Positions 29,262 to 37,378 of a DNA stretch of 64,000 nt are shown piece after piece. Position 1 is the stretch's first letter, and each line of letters begins with the position of its first letter. The DNA comes from Chersky-299 sp963749535 (GTDB taxonomy: Bacteria; Actinomycetota; Thermoleophilia; RBG-16-64-13): the NCBI GenBank assembly GCA_963749535.1, contig CAVVNF010000028.1:14561-78560 (forward strand), written 5' to 3'. The notes beneath the pieces are model-generated. The model was not told the DNA's origin. It was given only the letters and a program-made list of their open reading frames with translations, and did not search any database. A program made the position numbers and the translations under genes.

Positions 29262-32056
29262 GTGGCGCTCGAGACCTATCGCAAGAAGAGACACTTCGAG
29301 AAGACGCCCGAGCCGCCCGGGGGCGGCAATCGACCGGCGGGCAGGAGCCTTCGCCTTCAAAGAGCGCTCCAGGGTCGGCCGCCAAGAAGGGGGGACTCCT
29401 GTATGTCGTACAGAAGCACGCTGCAAGCAGGCTCCATTACGACTTCAGGTTGGAGCTCGACGGGGTACTCCTTTCATGGGCCGTCCCGAAGGGACCGTCC
29501 CTCGATCCTCACGACCGGCGCCTGGCCGCCCGGGTTAAGGACCACCCTCTCGAATACGGCGGTTTCGAGGGGATCATCCCAAAAGGCGAATACGGGGCCG
29601 GGACTGTCGAGTTGTGGGACCGAGGCACCTGGGAGCCCGAGGGCGACCCCCACGGAGGGGTTGGCCAAGGGCGATCTGAAGTTCACGCTGCACGGAGAGA
29701 AGCTGAAGGGCGGCTGGGTACTCGCGCGCATGAAGCCTCGCGCGGATGAAAAGGACAAGGAAGTCTGGCTGCTCATCAAGCATCGGGACGAGTATTCCGT
29801 GGATGGCGGAGGCGAAGCCGTCCTGCGAGAGCAACCCGGTTCCGTCGCGAGCGGGCGCATCCTCGAGGAGATCACCGCGGTCGCGGGCACGAGCGTCTGG
29901 CACGGCGACCAACCGGCAGGCCGACAGACCGATGCACGGCCGGGAGAGGACTTCCTCCTCGACCCATCCCAACTGACCAGCGCCCGCCAAGCCTCGACCA
30001 TGCCCCGTTTCGTCCCGCCAGAACTAGCGACCTTGGTCAAGCGGGCCCCGGAGGGCGGCGAGTGGTTGCACGAGGTCAAGTTCGACGGATACCGCGCGCT
30101 TGCGAGGATCGAGAACGGCTCCGTGGAGATGCACTCTCGCAGCGGCAAGGATTGGACCGGGAAATACCACGTCCTGGCGGATCAATTGGCTAAGTTGCCG
30201 GTGGAAGCCGCGATGCTGGACGGTGAGGTCGTGGTGCAGCTCCCGGACGGAAGAACCAGCTTCCAGGAGCTCCAGAACGCCTTGAGCACCGCCCGCGCTG
30301 ACGGGGCCGCCCAACTTCTCTACTACGTGTTCGACCTGTTGCATCTGAACGGGTGGGACCTGCTCGACTCGCCAATCGAAGAGCGCAAAGCGCTACTCAG
30401 GAGGCTGCTGAACACGGGCGGCGGACCTTGGCCGGGTGCTGTACTCGGACCACATCTCGGGAGATGGCGACACTTTCCTCGCGGAGGCCTGTCAACTCGG
30501 TCTGGAAGGGATGGTCAGCAAGCGTGCCGGCAGTCCCTATCGGCCTGGGGCTCGCAGTGGGGAGTGGCTCAAGGCCAAGTGCTCCCGGGAACAGGAGTTC
30601 GTCATCGGTGGCTTCACGGATCCAGCCGGGAGCCGGACAGGCTTTGGCGCCCTCCTTTTGGGAACGTACGACGAGGGGAAGCTGCGGTACGTGGGCAAGG
30701 TCGGCACGGGGTTCAACGAGAGGCTCCTGGGGCAATTGGAAGATCGACTGCGAACTATGGAGATCGAGACCCCTCCGTTCGGCGAACATCTGGGGGGCGC
30801 GCCCAAGCGTTCACACTGGGTAAAGCCGGAACTGGTTGCCGAGGTGGCCTTCTCAGAGTGGACTCAGGGAGGCGACATACGCCACCCGAGCTTCAAGGGC
30901 CTTCGCGAAGACAAGCCCCCTGCTGAGGTCGTCCGAGAGAAGGAAGCTCCGCTGAGCACTACGACGAAGCACAGCCTGTCGCTGAAGCCGGGGGCAGGCC
31001 CGAAGCGACGAGCGGTGGATGAGACAGGGTCGGAGCCTCGGCAAGGGTCGGCCGCTGAGCCGAGGCGCGAAGCGGCAGCAGAGGGAGACGTACTCCCGGC
31101 CGAAGACCGGGTCTACGGAGTCGCGCTTACCCACCTAGACCGGGTCTTCTGGCCGCTCGACCAGATCACCAAGCGCGAGTTGGTGGAGTATTACCTGGAG
31201 ATAGGCGATCGGATGTTGCCGTACGTGCTCAACCGCCCGATCTCGTTGGTGCGCTGTCCAGACGGTATCAAGGGCAGCCCAGCCACGGACAGCCGCTCGG
31301 GCGCCGTACGCCAAGGGCGCCGTCAGAGCGCGCCCTGCTTTTTCCACAAACACCCTGGGCCGGGTTTTCCGGGACCGTTCGAGCGAGTGACCATCGAGGA
31401 GTCGGGTGGCCCGGAGACTTATCTCACCGTCACCGAGGTCGGGAGCCTGATCGGTCTGGCTCAGATGGGGGTCCTGGAAATCCATGTCTGGGGATCTTCA
31501 TGGCCGGATATCGAGCATCCCGATACGCTGGTCTTCGACCTGGACCCGGACCCGGCGGTGGAGTGGCCGGCCTTGGTGCGAGGCGCCCGCCTAATGAAGG
31601 AAGTTCTCAGGGCGCTCGGCCTTGAGAGCTTCGTAAAGACCACGGGAGGCAAGGGGCTGCACGTGGTCGTGCCCATCGTCCCCGCCGGTGACTGGGAGGT
31701 GGTCCACGGTTTCTGCAAGTCGGTGGCCGAGGCCTTGGTCGGCCATGCTCCGGACAGGTTCACCACGAACATGGCCAAGCAAAAACGGGAAGGCAAGATT
31801 TACGTCGACTACGTGCGGAACACAAGGGGAGCGACCGCAATCGCTCCCTACTCTACTCGCGCCCATGAGCATGCCACCATCGCGGTGCCGTTGCGCTGGA
31901 GCGAACTGAGCGGTCGCATACGGTCCGATACCTTCACCATCGCCAACATTCGAGGACCGGCTGGGGCGGCTGAAGGGGGACCCCTGGGACGGATACCTCG
32001 AGGCTCAACGCTCCCAGACTCTCGCCACGGCGATCAAGCGTGCGGCCGGCTCTTGA
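29262..32056 (+). CDS. ligD: ATP-dependent DNA ligase LigD (PE-ligase-polymerase order), frameshifted
   Basis: About 930 residues when repaired. Domain order is 3'-phosphoesterase (VVQKHAASRLHYDFRLELDG, then GFEGIIPKGEYGAGTVELWD), ATP ligase (the AMP-accepting Lys in EVKFDGYRAL; DGEVVV; SKRAGSPYRPGARSGEWLK) and C-terminal polymerase/primase (YGVALTHLDRVFWP; LVFDLDPDPAVEWPALV; KTTGGKGLHVVVP). This is the Pseudomonas-like order; mycobacterial LigD has the polymerase first. Frame changes lie near 29325 (one base missing), 29655, the CC at 30426-30427, and 31951, where an extra C separates the polymerase end from EDRLGRLKGDPWDGYLEA. The GTG start is 11 bases after ku. Together with Ku it repairs double-strand breaks. 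As written the reading frame gives no complete enzyme, but each repair is a single base. Confidence 0.88.
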
Positions 32057-32237
32057 CGACTGCCAGACGAACGCTGACACAGGCCGATCAGCATTTCGCC
32101 TGCAATCTGGTATACTGCTGTCAAGCATCCGTTAGGAATCCTCTCCAGGCGCAGCGCCGAGCCTCTCAACCTCCCCGCCCAGTCTTCAGTCTTGCCCTCT
32201 CGCATGTCGCAATATAACTCCGTTCATGGAGGATCTA

Positions 32238-32564
32238 GTGAATTCAGCAAAACTGTACGTGGGCAATCTCAGTTATGAGACGTCCGAAGCGAGCTTGAGG
32301 ACGGCTTTCGAACCGCACGGCGCGGTGAACTCGGTCAACCTCATCACCGATCGTGATTCCGGACGCCCCAAGGGCTTCGGTTTCGTGGAAATGGGATCGG
32401 CCGAAGAGGCTCAAACAGCCAAAGGCGCTCTTGACGGCACTCAGCTGGACGGTCGCGCTCTCAAAGTCGACGTCGCCAAGGAACAAGTGCCCAGAGCACC
32501 TCGTTCCGGTGGCGGCTACGGTGGCGGGAGCGGCGGCGGCTACGACAGCGGAAACCGCTGGTAA
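32238..32564 (+). CDS. RRM-domain RNA-binding protein with glycine-rich tail
   Basis: 108 residues: one RNA-recognition motif followed by a short Gly/Tyr/Ser tail (GGGYGGGSGGGYDSGNRW). RNP2 is KLYVGNLSYE and RNP1 is PKGFGFVEM, so the aromatic residues that stack on RNA are kept. Similar small proteins in cyanobacteria and actinobacteria are linked to cold shock and RNA chaperoning. I take the GTG at 32238 because GGAGG lies five bases upstream; the in-frame ATG at 32226 overlaps that site. A TATACT element in the 180-base leader (about 32111) may be a -10 box. A strong terminator follows 25 bases after the stop, so it is a single-gene transcript. Confidence 0.93.
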   Translation: MNSAKLYVGNLSYETSEASLRTAFEPHGAVNSVNLITDRDSGRPKGFGFVEMGSAEEAQTAKGALDGTQLDGRALKVDVAKEQVPRAPRSGGGYGGGSGGGYDSGNRW

Positions 32565-32588
32565 GAGTCGCCCACAAGCGATGCCACG

Positions 32589-32621
32589 AAACGCCGGCCT
32601 TCGGGCCGGCGTTTCTTTTTT
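32589..32621 (+). terminator. Rho-independent terminator of the RRM gene
   Basis: AAACGCCGGCC and GGCCGGCGTTT form a perfect 11-bp stem closed by a TTCG tetraloop, followed by C and six T residues. It is 24 bases after the stop codon. This is the clearest intrinsic terminator in the window. Confidence 0.93.
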
Positions 32622-32654
32622 GTCCATCACGCGGCCGTCGCCGAGTCTGACCGG

Positions 32655-32831
32655 TTAGCGACTGCGAGAAGACGGTACGGTCAGGTGATCGTCACGCCGT
32701 TGAAGTGAAGAGGCGGGTGTCGGGGCGCTCGTGGATGTCGAGACCGGGCCCTGGCGCCCGCAGCCTTCCGCGACAAGAGCCGCCGACATGATCGCACAGG
32801 TCACCAACGCGAGGACAAAGGCGCGCTTCAA
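32655..32831 (-). CDS. Short lipoprotein leader-like ORF, probably a truncated lipoprotein
   Basis: 58 residues from a TTG start with a very good AGGAGG site six bases upstream. The product has a basic start (MKRAFVLAL), a hydrophobic stretch and a Cys after VAEG, followed by a Ser/Thr/Pro linker (STSTSAPTPASS). It then ends in a short Arg-rich tail with no domain. This looks like the leader of an exported lipoprotein whose body was lost, or frame-shifted away at about 32700. It is convergent with the RRM gene and lies downstream of the LarA-like gene 2. No function can be given. Confidence 0.4.
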   Translation of the reverse strand: MKRAFVLALVTCAIMSAALVAEGCGRQGPVSTSTSAPTPASSLQRRDDHLTVPSSRSR

Positions 32832-32916
32832 AGAGAGCCTCCTGATCGAGAGCGTCGCAGGACAGCTCGTATGGATCAGTGTCGCCCCCGGTTCCCCGGG
32901 AACCGATGCGCTCTGT

Positions 32917-34170
32917 CTACCCGCTTCCACCCTCATCGCAATATTGAATCTCCGCGCTCGAATAGATGGCCACCTTGGCGCCATCGCCGCGTCTCTCGCC
33001 CAAGACCCGCAGCACGTCGTCCCATCTGTCGAGCATGATCACCTTTTTGCTTGGAGCGAAGAATCCTGCGGCGGTGAGGTCCTTGTACTCGTTGAATACG
33101 ATGAGCCGCTCCACGTGCGGCGGCAGTTGAGCAATCAGTCTGAATTCGTCAGAGCTGACGCTGCCCCAGTTTCCGAAGAGGTAGTGAGCCACGTGACCTT
33201 CTGGGGCGTTGCAGACCAAGACCACGTCCCCACCGGTGCCCTTGACGGACGGAAATCCGGTGATGACTCCGCCTTCTCCCTCGTTCGCTTTTGCGAACGT
33301 ATTGGTGACTACAACATCGCAATCCCTGGCACGAGGGGTGAGATAGTGCCACTGGGCTTCCTTCAGCCCCTCGTTGAAAGCAGCCTCAGGAGCCCCTGCA
33401 TAGAGGGAGACGGTCTCCCCCCAGGTGTTGACGATGGCATCTATCTTGAAATCGAGGCCGACCATGTGAGCCGCTTCCTCGATATTCTGCCGCATTGGGT
33501 TGCCCTGAATGCAGCCCATGCCCCCAAAATCCACGCTTTTGCTGCCACTATCCTGCAGCTTCATGCGGTGCATGGCTCGGATAGTCTCGAAGGACGCAAG
33601 CCCTGGCAGAATGATCTTGGCTCCTCCACCAAAACCGGCGAAGCCGTGCGGCACGATCGCACCGATGGCTATCGTGTAGTCGCAGTTGACGACCTCGGCA
33701 TTGATGTACAGTTCCGTACCGAAGCTGGTTGTCCCGACCAGACTGCAATTGCCGACGATGTTGTGATTAAAGACGGGGAAACGCGAAACTATCTCTTCCC
33801 CCAGCTTCTTCACGAAGTCTCGGCGGGTGAGAGCCCCGTGGCAGCCCAAGGCGCAGACGAAGCGGATCTGGTCGTCCTGAACACCTGCTCTATCCAACTC
33901 CTGGAGCACGTACGGAATCATCGGTGCGACCCGAGTGGGGCGCGACATGTCGTCAAAGATGATGGCTATTTCTTTCTTTCCTCGGGCACCGACGCTGATG
34001 GGCGAAGTACCGATGGGGCGAAGGATCGCCTCTTTGATACGCGCGGCATCCAGAGCCGGCCGGTCGTGACCAGCCATGTGACAAAGTTCGACCTCCCAAC
34101 TCTCAGGAAAGACGAGATCGAGAAGCCCGGTCTCGTACCAGGCGAGCTGTGGGAGGCTGACTCTCTTCAT
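32917..34170 (-). CDS. LarA-like (lactate racemase domain) protein 2
   Basis: 417 residues. His111 (GCHGALT), Lys185 (GFGGGAKIILPG) and His201 (RAMHR) stand where LarA has His108, Lys184 and His200; the Lys-His spacing of 16 is exact. The motif FDDMSRPTR matches the N-terminal nucleotide-facing loop. It differs strongly from LarA-like protein 1 in sequence. I start at the ATG at 34170, with GGGGAG six bases upstream. The moaD-like gene ends 13 bases before it, so it is the last gene of the AOR cluster. Its reaction is probably racemisation or epimerisation of a 2-hydroxy acid, or another nickel-pincer reaction. The link to an aldehyde oxidoreductase, a ketopantoate-type reductase and a 2-oxo-acid decarboxylase-like enzyme supports a hydroxy-acid pathway. 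Confidence 0.85.
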   Translation of the reverse strand: MKRVSLPQLAWYETGLLDLVFPESWEVELCHMAGHDRPALDAARIKEAILRPIGTSPISVGARGKKEIAIIFDDMSRPTRVAPMIPYVLQELDRAGVQDDQIRFVCALGCHGALTRRDFVKKLGEEIVSRFPVFNHNIVGNCSLVGTTSFGTELYINAEVVNCDYTIAIGAIVPHGFAGFGGGAKIILPGLASFETIRAMHRMKLQDSGSKSVDFGGMGCIQGNPMRQNIEEAAHMVGLDFKIDAIVNTWGETVSLYAGAPEAAFNEGLKEAQWHYLTPRARDCDVVVTNTFAKANEGEGGVITGFPSVKGTGGDVVLVCNAPEGHVAHYLFGNWGSVSSDEFRLIAQLPPHVERLIVFNEYKDLTAAGFFAPSKKVIMLDRWDDVLRVLGERRGDGAKVAIYSSAEIQYCDEGGSG

Positions 34171-34183
34171 AGACGGCTCCCCT

Positions 34184-34465
34184 TCATCCGCCGAGGGCAA
34201 AGGTCAACAGCAAGATGTGGTCATCGCCCGTGACCTTGACATCGTAATCGTCCATACAGAACCGGCCGTTCACGTTGAACGTGTAGTGGCCGGTCAGCTT
34301 GTCTTCACCCGGTCTGATGATGCTTCCCTCTAGTGCGGGCATCTCTCGCCTGAGCGCGGCGACTACCTCCCGAAGGCTGAGGTCGCCGTCTGACTCAAAC
34401 TCGACGTTCCGCCGGCCGGCGAACTGGTTGGACATCCCGAACAACTCTACCGTGTACTTCACCAT
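34184..34465 (-). CDS. MoaD/ThiS-family ubiquitin-like protein
   Basis: 93 residues in a beta-grasp pattern (KYTVELFGMSNQFAGRR; LREVVAALRREMPALEGSI; YTFNVNGRF; DDHILLLTFALGG). It ends in the essential Gly-Gly that is activated and thiocarboxylated in MoaD and ThiS. Such proteins are often encoded next to aldehyde ferredoxin oxidoreductases, where they serve tungsto- or molybdopterin synthesis or a dedicated sulfur transfer. Here it begins three bases after the AOR stop codon and ends just before the LarA-like gene, so it is translated with them. No MoeB-like activating enzyme is in the window. Confidence 0.88.
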   Translation of the reverse strand: MVKYTVELFGMSNQFAGRRNVEFESDGDLSLREVVAALRREMPALEGSIIRPGEDKLTGHYTFNVNGRFCMDDYDVKVTGDDHILLLTFALGG

Positions 34466-34468
34466 GCC

Positions 34469-36334
34469 CTATCGGTCCTGCTTCGATGGCCAGAGTTCCT
34501 CCGCCACGTCGTCCAGACCCAGTTCCAAGAGCTTCCTTTTGCTTGGTTTGGTCGTCTCGAGGCCCCAGTTCATGGCCTCGAGAAACTCTCGGTTCACGGC
34601 ATCCTGATCGATGGTCACCCCGGCAAGAGGACCGGCCTTCAAAGGCGGTTTCCCCACCAGCCTACCGGAGACCGTGTACTCGAGCGGGTTGAGCCCTTCG
34701 CGCAGGTTGAACGCCTGGCGCATATTGGCGACCCGCTCGCCGGTCGTCAGCACTTCCTCAAGGGTCGCATCCCAGCCGGTGAGCGCGTTCAAGAACTCGA
34801 TCAAGACATCGACGTGGGGATACGTGGCGATGACGAACACACAAACCCCGAGACTCTCCAGGGCGTGGTTGAAGATGTAGTTGATCCTCTGGGCTTCGCC
34901 TCTGCCGCTCCATGCGCCCGGCTCGTAGGCAGGCACCGGAACGCCCGGCGGCACGAATCCGCCGTGCCAACGCATGTGCCGGGCCGGAGTAGCGTCCATC
35001 CTGTAGCAGGAAGCAAAGCCGTACTCGAACTTGGGGTTATGAGCAGGGGGTTCCTGACCGTGGATGTGAACCGCATATTCGTCGGCGCCTCGGCCGATCT
35101 TCTCAGCGGCGACCTTGACCCCGTCAGCGAGGATGTCGCCGAAGCCCTCCCGCTCGCCCATGTTGCAGAGCATGGCGATGATGGACTGGTGGTTGCCCCA
35201 CGTCATTTCGATGCCGCCGGTGTCCTCCTTGGTGATGACCCCGTTCTCATAGCATTCGATCGCAAACGCCATGACAGCGCCCGCGGAGATCGTGTCCAGC
35301 CCGTAGCGGTTGCACACATCGTTGGCCTTGATGATCGACTCGATGTTGTCGTTGAGGCAGTTCGTCCCGAACATGCTGACGGTCTCGTACTCGGGCTTGT
35401 GAACTCCGTACGGGTACTCGTACTCGCCGGTGCTTTCCTTCATCAGTCCGCCGCAGGCGACGACGCAGCGGTGACAACCGTATTTCCGCTGCACCCTCTG
35501 CATCACCTCGTCCACGCCGATCTTCTCGACCCCAGGGAAGTCGATCTCTGTGACCCCGGACCAGTTCTTTACGGGTGTATCCCCAATCTTGGCGAACGGC
35601 ACGATGACGGCAACAGTGCCGAAATTCCGGAACTCATCGATCAACCCCCCGAGCTTTCTCGCGTAGGTCTTCCGCAGTTCGGCTGCCTTCTCGGCATCGA
35701 ACACTGGGACCGGCGCGCTGCCTTTTGCCACGATCGCCTTGAGCTTCTTAGAGCCCATCACGGCGCCAAGCCCGGAGCGCGCAGCCGCCCTGCCCTTGTC
35801 GGTCATGATCCCGGAAATGAGCGAAAGCTTCTCGCCCGAAGGGCCTATGCACGCGATCTCGGCATCCTTGCCGAATTCGGCCTTCAGGGTGTCCTCTGTA
35901 TCGTGAGAGTCCATGCCCCACACATGTGCAGCGTCCCGGATCTCAGCCACCCCATCGATGATCGTGAGGTACACCGGCTTCGCAGACGCCCCGGTGAAGA
36001 ACACGGCGTCATAGCCCGCATACCGCAGGATCGGGCCGAAGTTCCCCCCGGCGTTGGAATCGCCCCAACCACCGGTGAGGGGGGATTTCCCCACCACCCC
36101 AAACCGCGAGCCCCCAAGCGCACTGGTTCCCGTGAACGTACCGGAAAGGAAACCGAGGATGTTCTCGGGTCCCAGCGGGTCGATGCCGGCCTTCAGACGA
36201 TCGTAGAGTATCTTGACCCCTAGGCCGTACCCGCCAAAATACTGCCGGCATAGTGCCTCGTCCAGGACTTCTTCATCCAGCGCGCCCGTAGATAGGTCCA
36301 CCCAGAGAATCTTGCCGCAATACCCGTTTGACAT
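34469..36334 (-). CDS. Aldehyde ferredoxin oxidoreductase family protein
   Basis: About 621 residues, the normal AOR length. It oxidises aldehydes to acids with a tungsten (or molybdenum) bis-pterin and a [4Fe-4S] cluster, passing electrons to ferredoxin in the cytoplasm. The N-terminal pterin domain shows GGWGDSNAGGNFGPILRYAG and GAVMGSKKLKAI. The cluster motif CHRCVVAC fits C-x2-C-x3-C, with a likely fourth Cys in LGVCVFV near residue 500. I prefer the ATG at 36334 with GGAGAG upstream; the ATG at 36346 is the alternative. It is between the panE-like gene and the moaD-like gene, with short spacing. The substrate is unknown; the TPP enzyme upstream in the cluster could supply an aldehyde. 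Confidence 0.9.
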   Translation of the reverse strand: MSNGYCGKILWVDLSTGALDEEVLDEALCRQYFGGYGLGVKILYDRLKAGIDPLGPENILGFLSGTFTGTSALGGSRFGVVGKSPLTGGWGDSNAGGNFGPILRYAGYDAVFFTGASAKPVYLTIIDGVAEIRDAAHVWGMDSHDTEDTLKAEFGKDAEIACIGPSGEKLSLISGIMTDKGRAAARSGLGAVMGSKKLKAIVAKGSAPVPVFDAEKAAELRKTYARKLGGLIDEFRNFGTVAVIVPFAKIGDTPVKNWSGVTEIDFPGVEKIGVDEVMQRVQRKYGCHRCVVACGGLMKESTGEYEYPYGVHKPEYETVSMFGTNCLNDNIESIIKANDVCNRYGLDTISAGAVMAFAIECYENGVITKEDTGGIEMTWGNHQSIIAMLCNMGEREGFGDILADGVKVAAEKIGRGADEYAVHIHGQEPPAHNPKFEYGFASCYRMDATPARHMRWHGGFVPPGVPVPAYEPGAWSGRGEAQRINYIFNHALESLGVCVFVIATYPHVDVLIEFLNALTGWDATLEEVLTTGERVANMRQAFNLREGLNPLEYTVSGRLVGKPPLKAGPLAGVTIDQDAVNREFLEAMNWGLETTKPSKRKLLELGLDDVAEELWPSKQDR

Positions 36335-36368
36335 ATGGCTCTCCATGCCTTGCTGCCGATGACTGGAG

Positions 36369-37309
36369 TCAAGAACAGTTCTTTTCCTCTTGTATCTTGA
36401 CCAGGGTTACCATCACATCGTTGACGGGAGTCGGTATGCCCAGCCTCTTTCCTTCTCGCACGATACTGCCATTGATGGCGTCGATCTCGGTCTTTCTGCC
36501 CCGTTCCAGATCTTGGAGCATCGAGCACTTCGGCTTCTTGCCTGAATCGTGGAACTTCTGAATGGTCTCCAGCAGACCTTGGATCGGATCCCCCGCTTGG
36601 TCCAACGCGATTCCCGCGGCCTGGGTGACCGCAACGCATTCCTCAGCCATCTTAACGATTATCTCTTTGGCATGGGGGTACACAGCATACTCGTCGTTGG
36701 TAAGCCTCAGGGCGGTCCCCAGTGCCAAGGGGACGTTTTCCAGCACTTTGCGCCAGATGAGCGCCTGGACATTGGTCGAGACGATCAAGTCCAGACCCAC
36801 CGCCCTGAAGACATCCGCTATCTCGTCCACCCTGGCGGACATCGTGCCGTTCGCCGGCCCTATCTTGAGCCCTCCCGTGCCTACGACCCAACTCAGACGG
36901 TTGAGCTCCAACGGAGTGACCACGCAATAGAAGACCCCGCCTATCACGTGGGAGTTGTCGCCCAGCACGTCCACGATGTCTTCGACATTCCCGGCACCGT
37001 TTTGGACGGAAAGCACCCAAGTGTCCCTCCCGATGATGCCTTTGGCGCCTGCTATGGCGGCCCGGGTAGCGTTCGACTTGACCGCTAGAACGACGAGGTC
37101 CGCCACACCCACGGTTTGGATGTTGTCGGTGATCTTTACCGCGGCCTGAAGGGTTCTGCCGTCTGACATGTCGATTCAACGCCACCTGCTTGAACGGCGC
37201 CGACGATGTCTTTTCGCAGTTCCACCAGTGTGACGTCCTGGCTGGTGTTGGCAAGGAGCGCACCCAGGAGGCTGCCGATATTGCCCGCACCGATGATTGC
37301 TATTTTCAC
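36369..37309 (-). CDS. Ketopantoate reductase (PanE/ApbA)-like protein, one frameshift
   Basis: About 313 residues when repaired. The GTG start at 37309 (GGGGAG upstream) opens an NADPH-binding Rossmann fold, VKIAIIGAGNIGSLLGALL, which changes frame near 37172 where one base seems lost. The rest is continuous: VLSVQNGAGNVEDI (the conserved NG motif), an Asn/Lys-containing central part (QALIWRKVLENVPL, with the catalytic-type Lys) and a helical C-terminus (KPKCSMLQDLERGRKTEIDAINGSI). PanE reduces 2-dehydropantoate, but ApbA/PanE homologues in catabolic clusters often reduce other 2-oxo acids. The neighbours (TPP decarboxylase-like enzyme, AOR, LarA-like protein) favour a role in 2-oxo/2-hydroxy acid metabolism over coenzyme A synthesis. 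Confidence 0.82.
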
Positions 37310-37378
37310 TGCCTCTCCCCTACAAACGTCTTCACTTTTGTTTCTTGGCCCGAGTCCGGCCGGTGAGGTGGCAAACGA

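Noticed and set aside
34814..36223. A 469-codon plus-strand open frame
   Set aside because: It is antisense to the AOR gene, which has clear family motifs.
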